Below are positions 1 through 7,963 of a DNA stretch of 64,000 bases, in pieces. The DNA is taken from positions 62,001-126,000 of the forward strand of contig NC_019892.1 of NCBI RefSeq assembly GCF_000242455.2, given 5' to 3'. A program made the translations under genes and the position numbers. Position 1 is the stretch's first letter; each line of letters starts with the position of its first letter. Source of the DNA: Singulisphaera acidiphila DSM 18658. GTDB lineage: Bacteria > Planctomycetota > Planctomycetia > Isosphaerales > Isosphaeraceae. The notes under the pieces are model-generated. The model made no database searches. It was given only the letters and a program-made list of their open reading frames with translations, and was not told the origin of the DNA.

Positions 1-466
1 AGTTCGGCAGCGCGTGCCGGACGTCCGACCGGAGGTAGTGGGCGACCGACATGAAGTCGGGATATTTCGGCCCCTGCTTATCCTGGGCGTCGGGGTCACC
101 GCTGAGCAGTTGAAGCGAGCCGGCCGGGTGGCCGCCCCCGGTATGGGCCAGCGAACGAAGCACAGTGAAGCGATCGGAAATCGCCGCCTGACGCGGGATC
201 AGCTCCGTAAACCGCAACCCAGGCGTCTTCGTCTCGATCGTGGCGAACGGGCCGCGAAATTCGCTCGGCGCATCGGGCTTGGGATCGTAAGTGTCGAGGT
301 GACTGCACCCGCCACGGAGCCAGACCACAATCACGGCCGTCCGCTCGCGCGGTGTGGCCGCCTTGGCCGACGCCTCCCGAAGCCGGAGCATGCCAGGAAG
401 CGACAACATGCCAAACCCGGCGAGGCCGGCTCGAAGGATCTCGCGGCGGGAAGCAGTCGCAGGCAT
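1..466 (-). CDS. DUF1501 domain protein, N-terminal part (runs off window)
   Basis: The gene starts at the ATG whose complement lies at 464-466 and reads off the left edge, so only about 155 residues are visible. The N-terminus has a twin-arginine-like leader (SRREILRAGLAGFGMLSLPG), followed by a segment typical of DUF1501 proteins: AVIVVWLRGGCSHLDTYDPK and later RSLAHTGGGHPAG. DUF1501 proteins are planctomycete exported proteins related to the sulfatase/alkaline phosphatase fold and are usually encoded beside DUF1549/DUF1553 cytochromes. The expected partner would lie outside the window. The exact substrate is unknown for the family. The family call is confident, the function is not. Confidence 0.85.
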   Translation of the reverse strand, partial: MPATASRREILRAGLAGFGMLSLPGMLRLREASAKAATPRERTAVIVVWLRGGCSHLDTYDPKPDAPSEFRGPFATIETKTPGLRFTELIPRQAAISDRFTVLRSLAHTGGGHPAGSLQLLSGDPDAQDKQGPKYPDFMSVAHYLRSDVRHALPN

Positions 467-638
467 CGTCGACCTCAGCTTCGGGATCAGGCATACGCAG
501 GTTCTTGAACCTTAGTTTAACCCAGTTTGTTCCGCCAAGAAAGGTCGAAGCGGTGGGCCGAATCATCTCGCAACACTTACTCAGTCGCTGAAATTGGACT
601 CGGCAAGGGGGTGCAGACGAGCCCCGCCGAAAACCGAC

Positions 639-668
639 TTGATTACCTCGAACCTCAAGGCATATACT
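639..668 (+). promoter_or_regulatory. Sigma70-like promoter directly before the PadR gene
   Basis: TTGATT (639-644) and TATACT (663-668) are separated by 18 bases. The ATG of the PadR gene starts at 675, only 6 bases after the -10 box, and no Shine-Dalgarno sequence precedes it. If the promoter is real, the transcript would begin at or next to the start codon (leaderless). This is a pattern match only. Confidence 0.4.
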
Positions 669-674
669 GCCGGC

Positions 675-1037
675 ATGAGCAAACTCAAACCAACGAACCC
701 GGACTTCCTCAACGGGGTCCCGGAGCTGCTCGTGCTGCAACTGCTGGCTCGAACACCCATGCATGGGTACGAGCTGGTCCGATCGATTGCGCGGGCGACC
801 GACACCCAGCTCGAGTTCGGCGAAGGCTGTATTTACCCGATTCTGCACCGGCTGGAACGAGAGGGGCTGCTCGCCGGGGAGACGGTGCAGGCGGGGAAGC
901 GGACCCGGATCGTCTACCGGGTGACGGCGGCAGGGCTCCAGCGGCTGGCCCAGTCCACTTCGGCATGGGAAGCCGTGGTCGCGTCCGTCAACCGGGTGCT
1001 TCAAGGAGGGGGAGATGCAGACACGGCCATGGCTTGA
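675..1037 (+). CDS. PadR family transcriptional regulator
   Basis: A 120-residue protein with the PadR winged-helix layout: FLNGVPELLVLQLLARTPMHGYELVRSI at the start, EGCIYPILHRLEREGLL as the recognition helix and wing entry, and RIVYRVTAAGLQRL as the wing. I chose the ATG at 675 because it gives the normal PadR N-terminus; an upstream in-frame start would add residues that look non-coding. It overlaps the next gene by 23 bases. That arrangement is common in PadR modules that control a co-transcribed membrane protein, so it is probably autoregulated with its partner. The effector is unknown. Confidence 0.9.
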   Translation: MSKLKPTNPDFLNGVPELLVLQLLARTPMHGYELVRSIARATDTQLEFGEGCIYPILHRLEREGLLAGETVQAGKRTRIVYRVTAAGLQRLAQSTSAWEAVVASVNRVLQGGGDADTAMA

Positions 1038-1680
1038 GCAGGTTTGGTCCGAGGTGGTGCGCAGCGGGCTGCCGCCGGCATATGCCGACCGGTTGCTGAC
1101 CGAGCTCAGCGACCATGCCGAGGAGCTCGGCGACCAGGCAGAGCAACGGCTCGGCAAGGCTGAGGAACTCGCCGGGGCGGCCGTCTTGGCGTACCGGTCA
1201 AGCTCCTTCGCGGGCCGCCACCCCCTGGCCGCGTTCGTGCTTCTGCCTTTGCTTCTGGTCGTCGCCGGCCTGGGCGTGCATGCGGTGGTGGTCGTGGCCA
1301 GTCTGGAAGGGCTGGCCTGGGCGTTCGGCCAACCCGACCACCCGGTGGTCGCCTGGGCGGCGATCGCGTCAGTGCGTTTGATCGGATACGTCTCCCCGCT
1401 CGCGGTCGTCATTGGCGGATGGGCGGTCTACCGCCGCTGCGGCCGGCCTCTCGGCTGGTTCCTGGCCCTTGCCCTGCTGGTGGCAGGGTTCGCGGCCTTG
1501 ATCGTTACCGGGTTCGATCCGCTGATGCCCGCAGCTCCCGTGGACTTGTTCGTCAAACTCGTTCCTCCCAACGAGCTCCACCGAGTGGCGCAGGCCGCCC
1601 TCACCGGAGCCGTCGGATTGTCATTCGCCGGCCTCGACCGGGTCCGCAGGGTCCGGGCGTTCGCCACCGTGCTCAGTTAA
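1015..1680 (+). CDS. PadR-associated membrane protein (HAAS/DUF1700-like start)
   Basis: A 221-residue protein whose start overlaps the end of the PadR gene, so translation is probably coupled. Residues 1-55 form a soluble helical segment (PPAYADRLLTELSDHAEELGD) like the short helical domain found in PadR partners of the HAAS/permease-prefix type. Three or four hydrophobic segments follow, at about 72-95, 110-138, 146-166 and possibly 190-205. An AGGAGGGGGAG stretch just before the ATG at 1015 is a good ribosome site. Family knowledge suggests a membrane sensor or regulator working with PadR. The specific function is not recognisable. Confidence 0.75.
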   Translation: MQTRPWLEQVWSEVVRSGLPPAYADRLLTELSDHAEELGDQAEQRLGKAEELAGAAVLAYRSSSFAGRHPLAAFVLLPLLLVVAGLGVHAVVVVASLEGLAWAFGQPDHPVVAWAAIASVRLIGYVSPLAVVIGGWAVYRRCGRPLGWFLALALLVAGFAALIVTGFDPLMPAAPVDLFVKLVPPNELHRVAQAALTGAVGLSFAGLDRVRRVRAFATVLS

Positions 1681-1768
1681 GCCGCTCGCAAGGGTCCGCC
1701 TCGCATAAGTCCGACCTGACGACAGGCCGGCCGGGCCCCTGCGCGCCGAGGCAAACCGGAGGTTTTCA

Positions 1769-2959
1769 ATGAGAAGGTATCGCCCCGAAGTGGTTACGCT
1801 CGAAGGCCGGGCCCTGCTCAGCGCCGGGCCTGTCGCAACCCCCAGGCCGAACGTGCTGGTAGGGTCTGCAAACCCAACCGACCACGCCGCCGAACAGACG
1901 CTACAGTCGATCCTCAATCACACGCGGATCGAGACCGGCGTCCCCGCGCTGGCGGGAGGCATCATCATCGACGGGAAACTGGCGGCCACGGCCGCCAGCG
2001 GAGTCCGGATCCGGGGCCGCGCTCAGCCGGTGACCGTCGCCGACCAGTTCAACCTGGGGTCGGTCAGCAAGTCAATGACCGCGACCCTCGCCGCCATTCT
2101 GGTCGAGCGCCAAACGCTGCGATGGGACACGACGGTCGGACAGACGTTCCCGGAACTTCGCGGCAAGATCAATCCTGCCTACGACAACGTCACCTTACGG
2201 CAGTTGCTCGACCATCGCTCCGGCCTGCCCGCCGACGAGGGCCTGGACCCCGTACTGGCCGACAAAGCCCTGGCCTTCCGCGGCCCTGGGCCCCTGGCCC
2301 GCCGACAGTTCCTCGCGCCGATCTTGGCCTCGGCACCGGCCAACCCGGCCGGGGAGATGACCTACTCGAACTCCGGCTACGTCGTGGCAGCCGCGATGAT
2401 CGAGCGGGCCACCGGACTCGGCTACGAGGGGCTCATGCGGAAGCTCATCTTCGGGCCGCTCGGCATGAGGTCGGCCGGGTTCGGCACGCCTGGCCAAAGT
2501 CAGGGCCACGCCCGACCGGTCCAGCCCAGCGGACACGACGAAGCAGGAACCCCAGCCGGCTACGGCCCGTTGCCCGCATCGCCGCCGCTCATCGATCCGG
2601 CCGGGGGAATTTTCATGAACATGAATGACTGGTCCAAGTTTCTCAGGATGCAGATGGGCGAGCGGGTGAACGGAGTGCGGTTGCTGAGCAACGCGTCGCG
2701 GAACGCGCTGCAGACGCCCGACCCGCGTCCCATCGCCGATCAAGGGGGACTCCTCTACGGCGCCGGCTGGGTCACGGTCTCGACGCCGCTGGGCACGGCC
2801 TTGTGGCACAACGGCACGAACGGCTCCTGGTATGCACAACAGCTCTTGTTCCCATCGAAACGCGCGGCCGTGTTCGTGGCCACCAACCAAGGGGGGCCGA
2901 GAGGCGATGCCGCAGTCGGTCAAGCGGTCTCGGCCCTGATGGCACGTGCCTTCGCATAA
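1769..2959 (+). CDS. Serine hydrolase, class C beta-lactamase / DD-peptidase family, with LEPR-XLL start
   Basis: A 396-residue protein with a CGGAGG ribosome site just before the ATG at 1769. The three marks of the penicillin-binding/class C beta-lactamase fold are visible: S98-V-S-K101 (nucleophile and general base), Y199-S-N201, and H347-N-G349 replacing the KTG box as in esterase-type members. This suggests a secreted or surface serine hydrolase (esterase, D-aminopeptidase or beta-lactamase-like). The N-terminus VVTLEGRALLSAG matches the planctomycete LEPR-XLL motif instead of an ordinary signal peptide. The following gene carries the same motif, so the two hydrolases may share a localisation route. 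The substrate is unknown. Confidence 0.88.
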   Translation: MRRYRPEVVTLEGRALLSAGPVATPRPNVLVGSANPTDHAAEQTLQSILNHTRIETGVPALAGGIIIDGKLAATAASGVRIRGRAQPVTVADQFNLGSVSKSMTATLAAILVERQTLRWDTTVGQTFPELRGKINPAYDNVTLRQLLDHRSGLPADEGLDPVLADKALAFRGPGPLARRQFLAPILASAPANPAGEMTYSNSGYVVAAAMIERATGLGYEGLMRKLIFGPLGMRSAGFGTPGQSQGHARPVQPSGHDEAGTPAGYGPLPASPPLIDPAGGIFMNMNDWSKFLRMQMGERVNGVRLLSNASRNALQTPDPRPIADQGGLLYGAGWVTVSTPLGTALWHNGTNGSWYAQQLLFPSKRAAVFVATNQGGPRGDAAVGQAVSALMARAFA

Positions 2960-3136
2960 GCCATAAAGCAAGGCGGCCCGTCGGCTCGCGCCAGGAACAG
3001 GCCCAAAAGGCCACCGCCCCTTGGCTCCTCCCCCGCAAAACAACTCCCCAATGTAAGGCCGACCTCATCGAGCCGGCCACGGCACCGGCACGTCGCCGCT
3101 GTTTCCTCAAAAGAACCGAAAAGAGCCCGCTGACCC

Positions 3137-4489
3137 ATGAACCCATCACCACGTCGGCCACGCCCCCGTCGCTCAGCGAACTTCTCCGTCGAGTCGCTGG
3201 AATCAAGGTCGCTCTTGAGTAGCGGCCTGCGGTCCCCCTTGGCGATGCCGACCCCGATGCCAGCCGGTGAAGTCGCGAGCGCAAAGACCATCCCGATCGT
3301 CAGCACGCCCATTGCCGGGCTCCAGAACCAGGCAATGAGTCCCCTCGTACTACCAAGGCCGTCCGGACCTTACCCGGTCGGGCAGACCTCGCTCGAGGTT
3401 GTGGACCCGGCGCGTCCGGACCCGTTCTCGGCCGACCCGAACGCCAAGCGCGACCTGATGGTCACGCTCTGGTATCCGGCCGGGCGCGTGCGACCAGGGA
3501 CCCTGCGCGCCCCTTACGTCCCGAATGTCGACGCGTTCGCGCCGTCCGTGACGGCCGACCTCAACAGCGGTTCCGACCAGACGCTGAGCATCGACGACGT
3601 CCGGCAGCTCCTGGCGTCGATCCGGACCCACGCCTGGGCCAATGCGCCGGTGTCGGCTCGACAAGAGTCCTATCCGGTGGTGCTGCTTCTGCCAGGCCGA
3701 GGCTCAACCCCCGAGTTTTACACCGCCTATGCGGAGGACCTGGCCAGCCGAGGCTACGTCGTGGCGGGGGTCAATCCCACAGGGGTCTCGGACGTCACAG
3801 CCTTCCCCGATGGCCGTGTCGTCCCGTCGCGCCTGCCGGACATCGAAACGCTCCCGTTCGATCGCCTCGTGGCGGAGAGCGTCTGGGAAACCGAGATCGT
3901 CGCGGCCGACGCCCGCACGGTACTCGACCAACTGGAGCGAATGAACGCAGGAGCCGTCCCGAGCCCACTCCGTGGTCGCCTGGACCTGTCCCATGTCGCC
4001 GTCGTCGGCCACTCGCTGGGCGGAGCAGCCGCGGCGCAGCTCGTGGCCACCGACCCCCGGTTCCGGACCGGGGCCGACCTCGACGGCACCTTGTGGGGCC
4101 CCGTCCAGACAGCGGGCGTCGGCAAGCCCTTCCTGTTCCTGGCCGCCTCCGACCCGACGGCCCAGCAGCTCAAGCAGGCCGGGCTGAGCCGCCGCCTCTA
4201 CCAGCAAACGGTCGATCAGGCGGCCCTCGACACGGCCGGGATCGCCGCGACGATCCGGGCGGGCGGCTACCGAGTCATCTTTGATGGCTTCCACCATTCA
4301 AGCTTCACCGATCTGGAGCTGCAACGGTCCGCCTCGCCCGACGGCCCAGCCGGGTCAAAGGGCATTCGGGTCGTTGGGACATACCTGGCGGAGTTCCTCA
4401 ACATGACCCTGTTCGGCCGGCGATCGCCCTTGTTCAACAAAGCCACCCGACCGTACCGGGGGGTCTGGTTCTCGACGCCGATGACTTGA
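3137..4489 (+). CDS. Platelet-activating-factor acetylhydrolase-like alpha/beta hydrolase, LEPR-XLL start
   Basis: A 450-residue protein. The N-terminus carries VESLESRSLLSSG, another LEPR-XLL type motif. The hydrolase domain starts near residue 75 (PYPVGQTSLEVVD) and includes LMVTLWYPA, VVLLLPGRGSTPEFYTAYAEDLASRGY and the nucleophile elbow G291-H-S293-L-G295. A GADLDG acid segment lies near 312-317 and HHSSFTDL near 386. This order and the H-x-SFTD ending are those of bacterial PAF-acetylhydrolase-like esterases, which cleave short acyl chains from lipids or esters. It probably acts outside the cytoplasm. The 177-base gap from the preceding hydrolase leaves co-transcription uncertain. Confidence 0.87.
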   Translation: MNPSPRRPRPRRSANFSVESLESRSLLSSGLRSPLAMPTPMPAGEVASAKTIPIVSTPIAGLQNQAMSPLVLPRPSGPYPVGQTSLEVVDPARPDPFSADPNAKRDLMVTLWYPAGRVRPGTLRAPYVPNVDAFAPSVTADLNSGSDQTLSIDDVRQLLASIRTHAWANAPVSARQESYPVVLLLPGRGSTPEFYTAYAEDLASRGYVVAGVNPTGVSDVTAFPDGRVVPSRLPDIETLPFDRLVAESVWETEIVAADARTVLDQLERMNAGAVPSPLRGRLDLSHVAVVGHSLGGAAAAQLVATDPRFRTGADLDGTLWGPVQTAGVGKPFLFLAASDPTAQQLKQAGLSRRLYQQTVDQAALDTAGIAATIRAGGYRVIFDGFHHSSFTDLELQRSASPDGPAGSKGIRVVGTYLAEFLNMTLFGRRSPLFNKATRPYRGVWFSTPMT

Positions 4490-4616
4490 AACAACCTCTC
4501 CCAAACGGGAACAAAGTGATGCGCAAGGCCCGCGATTCGACAGTTTGAAGAAGAATCGCGAGCCAAGCACCAGGTTGATGGCTCAGGGAATCTTCCTCGA
4601 TTTAAGATCACTGGAA

Positions 4617-4646
4617 TTGGATCCTCCCCGTGATTTAGGCTATCAT
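4617..4646 (+). promoter_or_regulatory. Possible promoter of the WD40-caspase gene
   Basis: TTGGAT (4617-4622) and TATCAT (4641-4646) with 18 bases between, 53 bases ahead of the start codon at 4700. Pattern match only. Confidence 0.3.
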
Positions 4647-4699
4647 CCGCAAGCGTCGGGAAGACCCGATCGTTTTGAACGAACTGGGCAGAGGCTTCC

Positions 4700-7663
4700 A
4701 TGCGACATCAGCGTGCTTTGATCGCGATATTCCTGATCCCGTTCGCGGCCCAAGGATCGGAACCGCTGCCCAGGTCGCAATCGGCGCGATATCATCGTGA
4801 GATTCAAGGGCTTCCCCAAGAACCAATGGTCGTCCTGGACGCCGGAGGGCACACGGGGAAGGTCCGAAGGGTCTTGTTCACCCCGGACGGCAGCCGGCTC
4901 ATCACGGTCTCCGAGGACAAAACGGCTCGAATCTGGGACACGGCCAGTGGCGAGAGCCTCCGCGTTCTTCGCCCGCCGATCGGGATGGGTCCGGAGGGCA
5001 TGCTGTATGCCGCTGCGCTCTCTCCCGACGGCCAGACCTTGGCGGTCGGCGGGTATGGCAAACTCGGCGGTAGCCGGGTCCCGATCCATCTCTTCTCCCT
5101 CGCGAGTGGGCGCATCGAGCAGACCTTGCTCGAGCACACCGGCGAAATCCTCTCCCTGGCGTTCTCACGGGACGGGAACTTTCTGGCGTCGAGCAGTGGT
5201 GACGCAACAGCCGGGGTCTGGGACCTCCGAGGCGAAGGTCGCCCGAAAATGCGTGTGCTTCGGGGACATACCCAAGAAGTCTTCGGCGTGGCGTTTTCAC
5301 CCGATGGAAGCCGGCTGGCCACGGTTTCCGCCGACAAGACCGGCCGGGTCTGGTCGGCTGCGACGGGCCAAGTCCTCGCGGTCCTGCAAGGGCATCGAGA
5401 CATCGTCCACTGCCTCGCCTGGCGCCCCGACGGGCAAGTGATCGCCACGGGCGGATTCGATCAGACGGTGCGTTACTGGGCACCCGACGGCAGATCCTAT
5501 GCCGGCCTCTCCGGTCTTGGCGCCAAGATCACGTCATTGGCCTACTCGGCCGACTCACGCCGGATGCTCATCACGCGCGGATTCGAGTCCAACGTCTGCT
5601 CATTGGTCGACACCACCACCGGACATGAGATCCAGCAATTCCGTGGGCATGATGATACCGTTATGCATGGCACCTTTGCGCCGCAGGGAACGATCGTCGC
5701 GACCGCGGGCGGCCATAACCAGCAAATCTATCTCTGGCGGACCGATGACGCATCGGTCATTCACAATCTGGTCGGCAAAGGGACCTCCCTCTGGGGCGGA
5801 GGCTGGAGCCCGGACGGAACGGTGATCGGCTGGGGGACGGACTGGAAAGGGGGCAATATCCTCAGCGCAACTCTCCCCCTCGATCGGTCGTTCAGCCTTG
5901 TGGACCTGGCGTTCAGCACACCTCCGGACGGGTCGTTCGTCCGTGCTCGGCTCAGCCAGGGAGAGCGTTCGCTCAAGTTGACCACACCCTCGACGGCCAA
6001 AGTGTTGCGCGACGGGGCACAGATCGCTGAGGTCGAGTCATCGACCGACACGGAGTTGATCCGGTGCATGACGTTGCTCCCCGACGGCCGGATGGCGATG
6101 GGGGCGAGCTATGGCCTCTATCTCTTCCCGGATTACGGGGGCAAACCGAAGGATGATGAGCGAAAGCCGGGCGAGCTGAGCGGACACTCAGGTGCGATCT
6201 GGTCGTTGTCCCCGTCGCCCGATGCGCGTTATCTCCTGTCATCGTCCGACGATCAGACGCTGCGGATCTGGGACCTGCGACGGGCCCCCGATCACGCTGG
6301 CGAAGAGCAGGCTGCACTCGTTCTCTCCCTCTTCTTCGCCGGAGAAAACTGGGTAGCCTGGACCCCCGAAGGTTATTATGCCGCCAGCGCAGGGGGGGAG
6401 AATCTGATGGGCTGGCATCTCAATCAGGGCCCGGACGCGGCGGCCAATTTTTATCCGGCCAGCCAGTTTCGGAAGAAGTTCTTCCGCCCCGACGTGATCA
6501 AGCTTCTTCGGACAGCGGGCAGCACCGCGCGTGCCGTGGAACTCGCCGACGAAGCCAAGGGGCGAGCGTCAACCAAGGCCGTCGTGGTCGCCAAGGTGCT
6601 CCCCCCGGAAGTGGAGATTGCCTCGCCCCGGACCGGTGCGGCGCTGGAGTCTCAGAAGCTGGAAGTCAAAGCGATCGCCAAGGGACGCGGCCCCCAGCCG
6701 GTGACGTCGCTTCGCCTCTTTCTTGACGGCCGCCCCTATCATGGCCAGGCCGGGCTCAAAACGATCGATCCGCCACGAACGGGAGCGGTGAAAGAGTCGT
6801 GGGAGATCGAGCTCGAACCGGGCCCGCATAAGATCGCGGTACAGGCGAGCAGCGAGGCGAGCCAATCGCTCTCCGAAGCCGTCGAAGTCACGGTGGCGGC
6901 AACCGAGCGAGAGTCCGTCGAACTGCCCAACCTCTACGTACTGGCGGTGGGGGTTTCGGCCTATCCCGGCGACCTCCGACTCAACTACGCCGCCAAGGAC
7001 GCCGAGGCCATCGAACGCTCCTTCCGCCAGGCGAGCAACCCCTTATTCCGAAAAATCGAGGCCCGCCTGCTGACCGATGACAAGGCCACCCGGACCGAGA
7101 TTTCTCGGGGCCTCTCCTGGTTGAAACAGCAGATGACCCAGAAAGACATCGGCATTGTCTTCTTCTCCGGGCACGGCCAGAAAGATAACGAGGGGAGCCT
7201 CTATTTCCTGCCAGTCGACGTGGATACCGACGACCTGCTGACGACCGCGGTCCCCGACGCCGTGATCAAGAAGGCGCTGGCGGGAATGCCCGGCCGGATC
7301 ATCGCTTTGCTCGACGCCTGCCACGCCGGCGCCATCGGCGGTGATCGGCGCAAGGGGGGCGGGACCCTCACCGACGAACTGGTGCGCGACCTGGTGACCG
7401 ACGACTACGGTGTGGTGGTGATGGCCAGCTCGATGGGCCGAGAGTTCTCGCTCGAGAACAACGCCAAGCGGCAGGGGAGTTTCACAGTAGCCCTGACCGA
7501 GGGCCTAGAGGGGAAGGCGGACACGAACAAAGACGGAGTCGTGTACCTCAATGAACTGGATGCCTATATCACTGATCGCGTCAAAGAGCTCACCAAAGGC
7601 CAGCAGCACCCGGTGACGGCCAAACCGACCAGCATCCGCTCGTTCCCCCTGGCCAAACCCTAA
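4700..7663 (+). CDS. Secreted WD40-repeat protein with C-terminal caspase (C14) domain
   Basis: A 987-residue protein with a short signal-like start (RALIAIFLIPFAAQG). About residues 40-560 form a WD40 propeller region, with repeats such as GHTQEVFGVAFSPDG and SSSDDQTLRIWDLR; at least eight are readable. A linker or Ig-like segment spans about 630-735 (SLRLFLDGRPYHG). The C-terminal peptidase C14 domain begins at NLYVLAVGVSAYPG near 744. The catalytic dyad is intact: H825 in FFSGHGQ and C874 in LLDACHAG. Such proteins are known in planctomycetes and cyanobacteria as metacaspase-like proteases; their substrates are mostly unknown. The export signal is unusual for a death-type protease. It stands alone in its own unit, closed by the hairpin at 7681. 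Confidence 0.92.
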   Translation: MRHQRALIAIFLIPFAAQGSEPLPRSQSARYHREIQGLPQEPMVVLDAGGHTGKVRRVLFTPDGSRLITVSEDKTARIWDTASGESLRVLRPPIGMGPEGMLYAAALSPDGQTLAVGGYGKLGGSRVPIHLFSLASGRIEQTLLEHTGEILSLAFSRDGNFLASSSGDATAGVWDLRGEGRPKMRVLRGHTQEVFGVAFSPDGSRLATVSADKTGRVWSAATGQVLAVLQGHRDIVHCLAWRPDGQVIATGGFDQTVRYWAPDGRSYAGLSGLGAKITSLAYSADSRRMLITRGFESNVCSLVDTTTGHEIQQFRGHDDTVMHGTFAPQGTIVATAGGHNQQIYLWRTDDASVIHNLVGKGTSLWGGGWSPDGTVIGWGTDWKGGNILSATLPLDRSFSLVDLAFSTPPDGSFVRARLSQGERSLKLTTPSTAKVLRDGAQIAEVESSTDTELIRCMTLLPDGRMAMGASYGLYLFPDYGGKPKDDERKPGELSGHSGAIWSLSPSPDARYLLSSSDDQTLRIWDLRRAPDHAGEEQAALVLSLFFAGENWVAWTPEGYYAASAGGENLMGWHLNQGPDAAANFYPASQFRKKFFRPDVIKLLRTAGSTARAVELADEAKGRASTKAVVVAKVLPPEVEIASPRTGAALESQKLEVKAIAKGRGPQPVTSLRLFLDGRPYHGQAGLKTIDPPRTGAVKESWEIELEPGPHKIAVQASSEASQSLSEAVEVTVAATERESVELPNLYVLAVGVSAYPGDLRLNYAAKDAEAIERSFRQASNPLFRKIEARLLTDDKATRTEISRGLSWLKQQMTQKDIGIVFFSGHGQKDNEGSLYFLPVDVDTDDLLTTAVPDAVIKKALAGMPGRIIALLDACHAGAIGGDRRKGGGTLTDELVRDLVTDDYGVVVMASSMGREFSLENNAKRQGSFTVALTEGLEGKADTNKDGVVYLNELDAYITDRVKELTKGQQHPVTAKPTSIRSFPLAKP

Positions 7664-7680
7664 CGGCACCGACCAAAAAG

Positions 7681-7717
7681 CAATGCTTACGATGGGGCAG
7701 CCCCATCGTAAGCATTG
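7681..7717. terminator. Perfect 17-bp hairpin after the caspase gene
   Basis: CAATGCTTACGATGGGG (7681-7697), a 3-base turn, and its exact complement (7701-7717). It lies 17 bases after the stop codon. No U-run follows, so it is either a factor-dependent or stabilising 3' hairpin. The rest of 7718-7963 is AT-rich with no gene seen. Confidence 0.55.
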
Positions 7718-7963
7718 CCAACCCGCCTGTGAGGGGCCTTCGGCGGGGCTAACTAACACGACCACAATTTCAAATCATATCCACAAATATTAATTCCACA
7801 AAAAAATGGCTCCCAGGCCTTGTGAAGACAGGGAGCTCACCTGACTTGTGGCCGCTTTGTCCCTTTTTTTTCTCGGTGAGGGACACCTGCTCCGCCATTC
7901 CCTCTTGGGGGGTGGGACCTGCCCATGCGGTGGCTGACTCGCCAAGGCTTCCGGTTGTCGCGA

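Noticed and set aside
96..1412. 438-residue open frame on the minus strand
   Set aside because: It runs antisense through the PadR and membrane genes and has no recognisable domain. Only the DUF1501 frame at the left edge is credible on this strand.
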